From the NCBI GenBank assembly GCA_017519185.1, contig JAFWSX010000006.1, positions 160,084-224,083 of the forward strand: 64,000 bases of DNA, given 5' to 3'. A model generated the notes under the pieces. It ran no database searches, was not told where the DNA came from, and was given only the letters and a program-made list of their open reading frames with translations. Every line of letters begins with the position of its first letter. The stretch's first letter is position 1. Positions 16,709 to 25,385 of this stretch are shown here, piece by piece. This DNA comes from Bacteroidales bacterium (GTDB lineage: Bacteria; Bacteroidota; Bacteroidia; Bacteroidales; UBA932). Both the position numbers and the translations under genes were made by a program.

Positions 16709-18472
16709 TTAGAATTCATAGAAGTACGGCATCCTTGCGTAGAGCATCTGAGGGTCGTCAAGCACGTTGAGGAGCTGGTCGATTTCCTTGACACCGGTCT
16801 TGACAGAAATTCCTTCGCCGTCATCGTTACCATTCATCTGAGACATCATCATCTGGAACATGCTCTTCTGCTCGGGAACAACAACGAGCTGGTATTTGTC
16901 AAGTCCTGCAGCTGCGGCAGCATAAGCAATAGCATCTGTCAGACCGCCCTTCGCGTCTGCGAGACCGATGGTGAGCGCGTCACGGCCTGACCATACGCGA
17001 CCCTGTCCGATCTCATCTACCTGCTCGGGTGTCATATTCCTTCCGCGTGATACGAGGCCAGTGAACTCGGTATAGATCTTTTCGATCATCTTCTGCATAT
17101 ATTCTACCTCAGCGTCGTCGAGTTTGCGCATACCGCCCATCATATCGCTGTGCTTGTGAGAGCCTACAGCAGCAGTGTTGATGTGCAAAGTCTTGGAAAG
17201 TCCTCCTCCTATGTTGGGAACAAGAGAGAAGACTCCGATGGAGCCTGTGAGGGTAGTCTTGTCGGTGAAGATATAGTCAGTGTTGGAGCTGATCCAGTAT
17301 CCACCGGAAGCTGCATAGTCGCCGTAGCTGGCGATGACGGGCTTAACAGCCTTGAGGTTAAGCATTGCGCGGTTGATGATCTCAGAAGCCTGAACGCTTC
17401 CGCCAGGAGAGTTGATGCGGAACACGACAGCCTTGACTGATGAATCCTGCTCCACTTTCTTGAGCCTGCGGGCAAGGACTTCGCCGACGATGGCATTGTC
17501 GGGATTGCCGTCCATCTCGATTTCGCCGTCAGCATAGATGACGGCAATCTTGTCCTTTACCTTGCTGTCGTCCTTTACCTTTGCTGTTGCATAGGTGCCG
17601 AGGTCAGCGAACTTGAGGTCTTTGGCTTCCTTGACATCGAAGAGGGTGCAGAGGTAGTCTTCAAGTTCGTCCTTGTACATATACTGGTCCACGATGCCTC
17701 TTTCAAGCAGGCTCTCTGCATCAAGAAGCTCGAGATTGTCGATCCAGCCGTTCAGGTCTTCTGCGCTGAAGTCGCGGCTTGACGCAATCTCTTCGCACAT
17801 AGATGCCCAAAGACTGCTGACTAGAACCTGGTTCTGTTCGCGGTTGGCGTCGGTGAGATGGTTCTGGGTGAACTGCTCGCCTGCAGATTTGTATTTGCCG
17901 TGACGGATGAGCTGGATGTCAACTCCCAGATTGTCGAGCAGGTCCTTGAAGAAGGTCAGGCTGGTGCCGACACCTGTAATCATCGCCTCGCCGTAGGTGT
18001 TGATGATAACCTTGTCAGCGACTGATGCGAGGTAGTAGCTAAGGTTGTCATAGCCGTTGGCATAGGCGATGACGGGCTTTCCTGACTCGCGGAAACGTGC
18101 CAGGGCCTGCCTCAGCTCCTCTGTGCAGGACATGCTCATACCCATCTTGTCGGTATTGAGATATATGAATTTTACACCGGGATCGGCGGCTGCGGCATCA
18201 ATAGCCCTGATTGCGGTGAGCAGTGGCATACCTTCATCCATTGACAGATTCATGCTGGCAATGTTCTGGACTGAGAAAGAACTCTGTCCGCGCTCGCTGA
18301 TCGGAGTTGAAAAGTCGATTTTAAGGATTGACTGCGGAGGAACTACAGCAGTTTTTGCTGCACCGCCGGCCAATGCAGCACCTAGGCTGCCCATGAAAAT
18401 GAAGAAAATGAGCCCCAGTGCGACAAGGCATCCCAGCAGGGCTGCAAGAAAAATTTTCCAGAAATTATTCAT
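16709..18472 (-). CDS. sppA: Signal peptide peptidase SppA, 67K type
   Basis: Inner-membrane protease that degrades cleaved signal peptides. An N-terminal membrane anchor lies at about 7-30, followed by two tandem S49 domains as in the E. coli long form. Catalytic Lys195 is in GKYKSAGE and nucleophile Ser389 in ASGGY; INSPGGSVQAS lies between. Length 587 is normal. It follows the VKOR-DsbA gene by 37 bases, and an exact TAATTTTG box at 18496-18503 suggests it can also be transcribed alone. Confidence 0.96.
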   Translation of the reverse strand: MNNFWKIFLAALLGCLVALGLIFFIFMGSLGAALAGGAAKTAVVPPQSILKIDFSTPISERGQSSFSVQNIASMNLSMDEGMPLLTAIRAIDAAAADPGVKFIYLNTDKMGMSMSCTEELRQALARFRESGKPVIAYANGYDNLSYYLASVADKVIINTYGEAMITGVGTSLTFFKDLLDNLGVDIQLIRHGKYKSAGEQFTQNHLTDANREQNQVLVSSLWASMCEEIASSRDFSAEDLNGWIDNLELLDAESLLERGIVDQYMYKDELEDYLCTLFDVKEAKDLKFADLGTYATAKVKDDSKVKDKIAVIYADGEIEMDGNPDNAIVGEVLARRLKKVEQDSSVKAVVFRINSPGGSVQASEIINRAMLNLKAVKPVIASYGDYAASGGYWISSNTDYIFTDKTTLTGSIGVFSLVPNIGGGLSKTLHINTAAVGSHKHSDMMGGMRKLDDAEVEYMQKMIEKIYTEFTGLVSRGRNMTPEQVDEIGQGRVWSGRDALTIGLADAKGGLTDAIAYAAAAAGLDKYQLVVVPEQKSMFQMMMSQMNGNDDGEGISVKTGVKEIDQLLNVLDDPQMLYARMPYFYEF

Positions 18473-18495
18473 TTGTCCGTAAGATTAATTTGGCG

Positions 18496-18503
18496 CAAAA
18501 TTA
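18496..18503 (-). promoter_or_regulatory. -7 box TAATTTTG for sppA
   Basis: Exact TAnnTTTG match on the minus strand, 23 bases before the sppA start codon, in the short gap after the VKOR-DsbA gene. Confidence 0.55.
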
Positions 18504-18509
18504 ATCTTT

Positions 18510-19658
18510 TTATTGAATATTGAATTCCTTGGCCAGAATCTCCATAAGGCCGGCAGCATCGTCTACTTCAGGAATAACCCATTGGGACTGGTAGACAAGT
18601 CTGGGGATTCCGCTCTTCCCCTGCATTGTGGTGCGGCCGAACAGTTCGAAACTCTTCGACAGAATGGAATTGACAGCCGCATTGCGCGTGGCTTCGAGAA
18701 GCTGTTCTTCGCCTCCGAGCAGCTGAGCGGCTCGGAAGGTGGCATCTTCCACGCTGCGGGGATACCAGCCTTTTGCAGGGTCATCCGCCGTGAAGAGCCA
18801 TTCGTCGAAACCGGCAAACTTTGAAGGATCGGCAAGCCACACGGCCAAGGCCAGACGCGCCAGATCGCAGGAGCCGGCGAAGCGGTCAGCGCCGCTTGCG
18901 GGAACATAGGGGTTGCAGACATAGCTGAGAGGGCAGGGGACGAGCACAAACGCTATGTCAGGACGGCTCTCGGTTATCTCCTTGGCCGCAAAATGTATCT
19001 TGCGGCAGTGCGAGCACTGATAGTCGAACATCAGGTTGATGCGGTAGGTTGCATCTTTGCTGCCCAGGACAGGGGTTTCATCGGCATTGAGAACGGGAAG
19101 GGCGTTGGCCGAGTCGCCACGGTCATAGGCGAACTTCGGGGTGGTCAGCAGCTGGAAGCCTGCAAGGCAGCCTGCGAGCAGAAGACCGGCGGCGCCACAG
19201 GCAGGATTCCATTTTGAAGGACAGTTCTTGTGGGCCTGATACCACAAAAGACCAGTGACGATGATGCCGATGGAGTGGGTCGCCATACAATATTTGCAGA
19301 ACTGCCCCAGCATCCATTTCTGAAGAATGAAAAACCAGATGGCGCTGCCCAGGATAGCACCACCCAAAACAAGGAGAATCTTCCACGCAAGCGGAGCAAT
19401 CTCCTTGTCCCTGACGAAGAAAAGGCATAAAAGGATGGCCAGATAGACACCGGCTGCAAGTCCGGCGACAGGGATGACTCCCAACAGGGAGGACCATCTG
19501 CTGCCGAGGACGTTGTCGCAGGAGGAACCCGCACCGCAGCCTATCATTGCTGTCCCACGGAGGGAGTGCAGTGCCATCACTATGCTTAAAACAAGGGCCA
19601 CGACGCTGAGAAGCATCGTGACCCGTTTAAGCATTACAGCACTGTCTTTCTGTGCCAT
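18510..19658 (-). CDS. VKOR-DsbA fusion: membrane disulfide-forming enzyme
   Basis: Predicted to make disulfide bonds in exported proteins and pass the electrons to quinone, replacing the DsbA/DsbB pair. The membrane VKOR domain (about 10-180, four to five helices) has loop cysteines C41 and C47 and the redox CxxC FCKYC (C121, C124). The C-terminal thioredoxin-like domain (about 195-382) has the DsbA-type CSHC at 215-218 and a cis-Pro-like segment (GIPRLV). Length 382 fits known bacterial fusions. The gene starts 8 bases after the stop of the GH54 gene, which encodes a Cys-rich exported enzyme. It precedes sppA. Confidence 0.92.
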   Translation of the reverse strand: MAQKDSAVMLKRVTMLLSVVALVLSIVMALHSLRGTAMIGCGAGSSCDNVLGSRWSSLLGVIPVAGLAAGVYLAILLCLFFVRDKEIAPLAWKILLVLGGAILGSAIWFFILQKWMLGQFCKYCMATHSIGIIVTGLLWYQAHKNCPSKWNPACGAAGLLLAGCLAGFQLLTTPKFAYDRGDSANALPVLNADETPVLGSKDATYRINLMFDYQCSHCRKIHFAAKEITESRPDIAFVLVPCPLSYVCNPYVPASGADRFAGSCDLARLALAVWLADPSKFAGFDEWLFTADDPAKGWYPRSVEDATFRAAQLLGGEEQLLEATRNAAVNSILSKSFELFGRTTMQGKSGIPRLVYQSQWVIPEVDDAAGLMEILAKEFNIQ

Positions 19659-19666
19659 TGAGAATA

Positions 19667-22600
19667 CTAGTAAGCGTTCGGAGCGCCGGGAGTAGGCACG
19701 TTGTCGGTAATTGCCGATCCGGCAGTGTGGGAAGCTTTAAGAGGCTCAGCAAGTGTTACGCCGGTGCCTGCAACCTGCTGTCCGGGAATGTGGATGAGCT
19801 TGACGGGCTCAGCCAGATTGATGGTGCTCGGAGGAATGGTGTTGGTCGGAGCGCCGTACTGGCGGCGTGCCTGGATTACGCTTTCAACTACTGCATCCTC
19901 GTTGCCGATCTTGATGGCCTGCCCAGGACGGAATCCCTGTACTCCCTGAACCAGGACTTGCTTGGCGCCCGGGAGAACGATGGCAGAAAGGACTGTCGCG
20001 CCAGAGGTTCCCACTTCCTTGATGGTCGCAACTTCATCGCCGATATGAAGTTTGGCACCGGGCTTGAGGCCTGCCACGTTGGCAACCTTGATGTTGGTGG
20101 CTCCTGCAACTGCGGCGGCGGCAAGACTTGAGTTTGCCTGAAGTTTGAAGTCGTTGATATTGTCGTCAGCGTCAGCTCCGTCGGGATAACGGCCTGAACT
20201 GAGGTTAGGAGTAGCTACAGCGGTCTGGCCGAAGCCTCCTCTAGGTGAGTAAACGCTTACGCGACTTCCTCCGAGACCATGGCCTGAGTCACCGTGATAG
20301 CCTTCAGAAACCCAAGGCTCGACGATGAGACCATAGTTGAGGGCGTCAGCAACGTTGCCTTCAGCAGTGCGAAGGGTGATGTTTCCGGCATTGGCGAAGG
20401 TCGGGCCGCCATAGTACTGGTCGGCCTTACCCTGGAAACCGGCAACGGTTGCACCGGCCTTCATTACGGGCGCGTCGATATCGTGGTCTGCAGCAAGTGC
20501 TTCTTTAAGCTCGATTTCGAAGACAAGTGCGAGAACAGGTTCGTTGGAAGAGTGGTCGAACTTGGTGGCAGGTTCGAAGCTGATACCGGTTCCGTTGTTA
20601 GCGAAAGGCATATTCGACGAGTGGTAGTATTTGAGCGGCTCTTCGAGTTCTAGACCGGTTCCGGCACGCTCGATGGGCAGAGGCCCGCCGAATGTGCTGG
20701 TTTCAGACTGTGTGCCCACTGACTTGACGGTAACCCACTCGATGCCGTGGCCGTCGCTGGCAATGTCAAGACGGATCTTGTCTCCAGCAGTTATGTTTGC
20801 TACAGAAGATACCTTGATGTTGGTATCACCGGGTTTGGCGTCGAATGAGAGGTATGCCTGTGTTCCGGGCTTGCCGACCTCGGTAACGGTTACAACTTCA
20901 TATTTCTCCCATACGCGGTCTACTGCGGGATATTCTGCGCCATAGCCGATGGCCATCTTCTGGCCAACCTTGAAGCCGGCCGTGCTGGTCACAGGAATAT
21001 TCTTGCTGCCTTTGGGTATAGTGATTACAGGTCCTTCGGGAAGCGGCTGCCAGAGTGTGGTAGGAGTGCCGGGTGCAACCCTGCTGGTCGGGTCAGCGGC
21101 AGGAGCATTGACTTTTGCAACGACAACTTTCTCACCGTCGATGTCGATGGTGTCACCGGCCTTGATGCCGTCTACGCTGCGGGTGTAGATGACTTTGTCA
21201 CCCTTGGCTGCAGGAACTGCAAGACCTGTGGTGGCAAGGCCGAGCACGTAGAAGCTCTTGGGAGCGAGCTTGGTCCCCTGGGAAACCTTGATGCCGCTGA
21301 AGATGGGGATGTTGATCTTGTGGGTGGTGAGATACCATCCTGAAAGGTCGACTTCCTTGTCGCCGGCATTGTAGAGTTCTATGAAAGAGTCTGAAGGATT
21401 TGCACCGGCAATGCGGAACTCGTTGATCTTGACAGGAGCAGTATTGCGGACTTTCTCGACAGATTTTTCAGTGTTGCGGCCCCATTTGGCGACGCCGCGA
21501 AGATCCCCGTTGAATTCCTTGTCTGAAGAAGTGACTTCGAAGGTCTCGATGACGGTCTGGCCGGGCTCGACTGTGTATGCTATTTTCTTTTCTGCCTCAG
21601 TCTTCCATCCTGAAGGAACTTCGACCCCGAGGGTGAGGCCCTTGACAGCCTTGCCGGTGGTGTTGACGAATTTCACAGCTACTTTCTGGGTCTGGCCAGG
21701 AGCGAAGGTCTGGAGGCGGTTCGGCCTGTTGATGTCCTTTTCGGCAGCTACGGTCACGCGCTCAATGTCATATTTTGCGGCGACGATGTTGGCCTGCACG
21801 GCCTGCTGTGTCTCGATAGTGGGGAATGTGCCTGCAAATGTGATGGCACCCTCATAGAATGTACCCTGTGAACCCACTGAGTTGTCACCTCCGTTACCGA
21901 GGAGGATGGCTCCCTGCTTGCGCATCGGGTCATAACTGCTGCGGGGGTTCTGAATGCGGCCTCCGTCATAGTATATCTTGAGCTCACCCTGCTGGGCATC
22001 TCCACCCATAGACCTCCAGTGATGAGGTTCGCCGTCGGCAGTTGCCGTTACGAATCTCCACTCCACAGGATTGATGGTGGGACAGAACTTGTCGTTGGGA
22101 TCGGGGTTTACGCAGCCCACGAGGTTGTTCTCCTGGTCGGTCATGATCCACGGACCGGGCTCAACGCCCTTGTACCAGGCGGTAGCGTTGCCGAAGTATG
22201 TCGTTTCCATTGTTCCGTCTCCGTCATCGCGAGAGTCTGTCTCTGCGTTACCGTAGTCGAAGCAGCAGCCGTCGTTGTAGTGGTTGCCGGCGATTACCCA
22301 GTACTGGCCTTCAGCCTGGTCGTCCACGGCAATGCCTTTGGTGTCGTTCCAGCGGAATCCCATACCAGGGGCGATGAATACGCCGTATACTTTATGTCCA
22401 GAAATGGTTACCGGAGCCCAGTCGGCTACTGAGATGTTGTTGAAACCGCCCATTGCGTGTCCTCCGAATCCTCCGCGGGGTGCCTGTTTCAGGTCGTTGC
22501 CGCTCGGACCCTGATCGTATATGGTGGTAATCCAGCAATAGGTATCAGCGCAGAATCTGTCCTGAGCCTCTGAATCGGCATATCCGTGAGAACGCACGAC

Positions 22601-22834
22601 ACCGATGTCCAGTGTCTTGCCGTCGGACTGGCGCATAACCTGGTAAAGGGGGCCGTTGTATGCCTTGAACAGTGCACGGGTGGTACTGTGTGCAGAAGCA
22701 CAAGGGGTCCCTGCCTTTGCATAGATGTCACAAGGACCCTCGGGCCTTGTGCCCCCGCAGGAAGCAACCGCAAGGACTGCTGCGGGAATCACTATCACGG
22801 CAGTGATAATGGATAAGAACAACGTTTTTTTCAT
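19667..22834 (-). CDS. GH54-type alpha-L-arabinofuranosidase lipoprotein with NEW3 and lamin-tail domains
   Basis: 1055 residues. The signal ends at a lipobox (Cys26). Residues about 31-360 match the fungal AbfB (GH54) catalytic domain. Disulfide Cys spacing is kept (C35/C45, C95/C100, vicinal C190-C191). E235 in DQEN aligns with the nucleophile (E221 in the A. kawachii enzyme, from memory, constant offset 14), and D317 in GGDNS with the acid. C241 and C251 are an extra Cys pair. A NEW3-like domain follows (about 375-455), then a lamin-tail domain (about 468-600; INEFRIAG, FIELYN, DLSGWYL). The last 450 residues carry repeats of the type GxxxIxVxxVxGFxxGQxxxIG and GTGxxLxEPLK. It probably removes arabinose side chains at the cell surface. 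Product call is strong; the tail is of unknown role. Confidence 0.88.
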   Translation of the reverse strand: MKKTLFLSIITAVIVIPAAVLAVASCGGTRPEGPCDIYAKAGTPCASAHSTTRALFKAYNGPLYQVMRQSDGKTLDIGVVRSHGYADSEAQDRFCADTYCWITTIYDQGPSGNDLKQAPRGGFGGHAMGGFNNISVADWAPVTISGHKVYGVFIAPGMGFRWNDTKGIAVDDQAEGQYWVIAGNHYNDGCCFDYGNAETDSRDDGDGTMETTYFGNATAWYKGVEPGPWIMTDQENNLVGCVNPDPNDKFCPTINPVEWRFVTATADGEPHHWRSMGGDAQQGELKIYYDGGRIQNPRSSYDPMRKQGAILLGNGGDNSVGSQGTFYEGAITFAGTFPTIETQQAVQANIVAAKYDIERVTVAAEKDINRPNRLQTFAPGQTQKVAVKFVNTTGKAVKGLTLGVEVPSGWKTEAEKKIAYTVEPGQTVIETFEVTSSDKEFNGDLRGVAKWGRNTEKSVEKVRNTAPVKINEFRIAGANPSDSFIELYNAGDKEVDLSGWYLTTHKINIPIFSGIKVSQGTKLAPKSFYVLGLATTGLAVPAAKGDKVIYTRSVDGIKAGDTIDIDGEKVVVAKVNAPAADPTSRVAPGTPTTLWQPLPEGPVITIPKGSKNIPVTSTAGFKVGQKMAIGYGAEYPAVDRVWEKYEVVTVTEVGKPGTQAYLSFDAKPGDTNIKVSSVANITAGDKIRLDIASDGHGIEWVTVKSVGTQSETSTFGGPLPIERAGTGLELEEPLKYYHSSNMPFANNGTGISFEPATKFDHSSNEPVLALVFEIELKEALAADHDIDAPVMKAGATVAGFQGKADQYYGGPTFANAGNITLRTAEGNVADALNYGLIVEPWVSEGYHGDSGHGLGGSRVSVYSPRGGFGQTAVATPNLSSGRYPDGADADDNINDFKLQANSSLAAAAVAGATNIKVANVAGLKPGAKLHIGDEVATIKEVGTSGATVLSAIVLPGAKQVLVQGVQGFRPGQAIKIGNEDAVVESVIQARRQYGAPTNTIPPSTINLAEPVKLIHIPGQQVAGTGVTLAEPLKASHTAGSAITDNVPTPGAPNAY

Positions 22835-22910
22835 AGGTCAGAGTTTATTGTTGTTTAGATAATGATTTCCATATCAATCCTCTAATTTAACAAAAACACC
22901 AAATTAATGC

Positions 22911-22918
22911 TAAATTTG
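22911..22918 (+). promoter_or_regulatory. -7 box TAAATTTG for hisS
   Basis: Exact TAnnTTTG match ending 19 bases before the hisS ATG. Confidence 0.6.
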
Positions 22919-22937
22919 CTGCGCTAAATCCAGTTTT

Positions 22938-24305
22938 ATGGCACAGAAACCTTCAATACCCAAGGGAACACGCGACTTCGGACCGCTCGAGATGGCCCGC
23001 CGCAATTACATTTTTTCAACCATCAGTGGAGTTTTCCGTCTGTTCGGCTATTCTCAGATCGAGACTCCTGCCATGGAGAACCTGAGCACGTTGCTTGGAA
23101 AATACGGCGACGAAGGAGACAAGCTGCTTTTCAAGATCCTGAACTCCGGTGATGCTTTTGCAGGTGTGGATCCCGCAATGCTCGACAACAGTAACGCCGT
23201 TGCAATGAAGGTTTGTGAAAAAGGACTGCGATATGACCTGACCGTGCCATTCGCCCGTTTCGTGGTGCAGCACCAGAACGATATCCACTTCCCTTTCAAG
23301 CGTTACCAGATACAGCCTGTCTGGCGTGCCGACCGTCCTCAGAAGGGCCGCTACCGCGAGTTCTACCAGTGCGACGTCGACGTGGTGGGAAGCCAGTCCC
23401 TGCTCTATGAACTGGAGCTAGTGCAGATTGTGGACATGGTGTTTGCACAGTTGGGTATCAACGTCTGCATAAAGATCAACAACCGCAAGCTGCTTGCCGG
23501 TATAGCCGAAGTGGCTGGCGCAGCCGACAAGATGGTCGACATCACTGTGGCCATCGACAAGATTGACAAGATCGGTCTGGATGCAGTGAAAGAAGAACTT
23601 CGCGAGAAAGGGCTTTCTGACTCTGCGATTGCAGTCATTGAACCTGTGCTCCAACTGCAGGGTGGCAATGAGGCCAAGATCGATAAGATGAGCAGTATAC
23701 TCGCTTCTTCAGAGGTAGGAATGAAAGGTATAGCGGAAATCCGCGAGTTGTTCGGACTTATAGAGGCGGCAGGCATCCGCCAGAATGTGGAACTCGACCT
23801 TTCTCTTGCACGCGGCCTTAACTACTACACCGGTGCAATTTTCGAAGTCAAAGCACTGGACTACGAGATAGGCAGCATATGCGGGGGCGGCCGTTACGAT
23901 GACCTGACCGGCATCTTCGGTCTCAAGAACGTTTCGAGTGTGGGCATTTCTTTCGGTGCCGACCGCATCTACGACGTGCTGCTAGGCCTCGACAAATATC
24001 CGGCTGCCCTGGGCAGTGCACCGGACATACTCTTTGCCAATATGGGCAGGGAGGCGCTGGCTTATGTAATGCCTGTTTGCGCCATGCTGCGCGAAAAAGG
24101 CTTCTCAGTCGTGGTATTCCCGGATGAGAGCAAACTGGGCAAACAGTTCGACTATGCCACCCGCAACGGTATTCCTTTCATATCTATCAATGCCGACAGC
24201 GAAGCTGCCGCCGGCACCGTCAATATCAAGAACCTCTCAGAAGGAAAGCAGCAGTCATTCGCAAAGGACGATGTCGATGCGATGGTTGCTTTTCTGAGGC
24301 AGTAA
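22938..24305 (+). CDS. hisS: Histidyl-tRNA synthetase
   Basis: Charges tRNA-His. Class II synthetase with motif 1 near the start ([10 protein letters not shown]) and motif 2 [24 protein letters not shown]. The His-specific blocks are [14 protein letters not shown] and GGGRYDDL, and motif 3 is [12 protein letters not shown]. The C-terminal anticodon-binding domain starts at about 360. Length 455 is slightly above the usual 420-430. It has its own promoter and is convergent with the Gfo/Idh gene, 6 bases apart. Confidence 0.97.
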   Translation: MAQKPSIPKGTRDFGPLEMARRNYIFSTISGVFRLFGYSQIETPAMENLSTLLGKYGDEGDKLLFKILNSGDAFAGVDPAMLDNSNAVAMKVCEKGLRYDLTVPFARFVVQHQNDIHFPFKRYQIQPVWRADRPQKGRYREFYQCDVDVVGSQSLLYELELVQIVDMVFAQLGINVCIKINNRKLLAGIAEVAGAADKMVDITVAIDKIDKIGLDAVKEELREKGLSDSAIAVIEPVLQLQGGNEAKIDKMSSILASSEVGMKGIAEIRELFGLIEAAGIRQNVELDLSLARGLNYYTGAIFEVKALDYEIGSICGGGRYDDLTGIFGLKNVSSVGISFGADRIYDVLLGLDKYPAALGSAPDILFANMGREALAYVMPVCAMLREKGFSVVVFPDESKLGKQFDYATRNGIPFISINADSEAAAGTVNIKNLSEGKQQSFAKDDVDAMVAFLRQ

Positions 24306-24311
24306 TCTTCC

Positions 24312-25289
24312 TCAATCCATCGGATAGCGGATGCCCCATTCCTTGCGGAGAGCATCCATCTGCTTCATTATGTCCAAGGTTTCCTGGTGAGGCATATAGG
24401 GTGACTCAAGCAGGCCTTTTTCGATGGCATCCTTTGATGCGAAGACCTGATATTCATAGCCTGTGACCTGGTCTGCAGGCGGCAGGAATTCAGCGGTCTT
24501 CTTGTAATTGTGCCACACAGTGACTTTTTCAGGGCAGTTGATGTTTTCCACTACGATATAGCCGGTTTCGCCGATCAGCTGGCCTTCACGGTTGCTGAGG
24601 CCGCCGGCGCTGGCCTGCAGGTTGGCGACGCGGCCGTCCTTGTATGTGAGGATGATGTGGTTGTGACGGTCGGTGCCGGTGCTGAATCGGGTGCAGGATG
24701 ATACGCAGGAAGCAAATTCGGACCCGAAATACATCCTTGCGAAATTGATGCTGTATACTCCAAGGTCGAGCAGAGCGCCGCCACAGAGATCAGGCCTCAG
24801 GATGCGCTCCTTATGGTCCATATAATAGCAAAGACTGGCGTTCACGATTCGCGGCTCTCCGATTTCTCCCGCATCGAGCAGCTCTTTCACCTTCAAGGAG
24901 AGAGGCATATATCTGGTCCAGATGGCTTCTGTGATGAAGATGCCTTTGCGGTGAGCAAGGTTCAGTATTTCCTCGGCTTCGCGTGCGTTGGCCATGAAGG
25001 CTTTTTCGCAAAGTACAGGTTTTCCGGCCTCCAGGGCCAGTTTCGTATGAGGATAGTGGTGGGAATGGGGAGTAGCGATGTACACCAGGTCTACATCCGG
25101 GTCGTCCACAAGTTCCTGATAAGAGCCGTAGGCTTTCTTGAATCCCCAGTGTTCTGCGAAGCCCCGTGCTTTGACGATGTCGCGTGAAGCGATGGCATAT
25201 TTGACGAGTCCTTTGTCTGCAGGAACTCCTGAAAGGGTTTCTCCCATTTTGTCGGCAATCCAGCCGGCTCCGATGATTCCTATGTTCAT
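24312..25289 (-). CDS. Gfo/Idh/MocA family NAD(P)-dependent oxidoreductase
   Basis: 325-residue cytoplasmic oxidoreductase, usually acting on sugars, inositols or their derivatives. An N-terminal Rossmann fold opens with IGIIGAGWIADKM. The family motif is kept as CEKAF at about 97-101 (EKP variant with Ala in place of Pro). A C-terminal alpha/beta domain holds GGALLDLGVYSINFARMYFG, typical of the dihydrodiol-dehydrogenase-like branch. The substrate is not predictable. It has its own exact promoter box at 25313-25320. Confidence 0.88.
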   Translation of the reverse strand: MNIGIIGAGWIADKMGETLSGVPADKGLVKYAIASRDIVKARGFAEHWGFKKAYGSYQELVDDPDVDLVYIATPHSHHYPHTKLALEAGKPVLCEKAFMANAREAEEILNLAHRKGIFITEAIWTRYMPLSLKVKELLDAGEIGEPRIVNASLCYYMDHKERILRPDLCGGALLDLGVYSINFARMYFGSEFASCVSSCTRFSTGTDRHNHIILTYKDGRVANLQASAGGLSNREGQLIGETGYIVVENINCPEKVTVWHNYKKTAEFLPPADQVTGYEYQVFASKDAIEKGLLESPYMPHQETLDIMKQMDALRKEWGIRYPMD

Positions 25290-25312
25290 AGTATGAGGAT
25301 TATTCTTATTCT

Positions 25313-25320
25313 CAAATATA
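25313..25320 (-). promoter_or_regulatory. -7 box TATATTTG for the Gfo/Idh gene
   Basis: Exact TAnnTTTG match on the minus strand, 23 bases before the start codon at 25289. Confidence 0.55.
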
Positions 25321-25335
25321 CTGAAAACTCCATCA

Positions 25336-25366
25336 ATAAAAAAGACGGCCCGTAAGCCGTCTTTTC
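25336..25366 (-). terminator. Intrinsic terminator after the OmpA-family gene
   Basis: Stem AAAGACGGC / GCCGTCTTT at 25341-25364 with loop CCGTAA. On the minus strand a T-run follows the stem, so it ends the transcript of the gene at 25386-26696. Confidence 0.85.
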
Positions 25367-25385
25367 CTATGAATCTTGTAAAATG

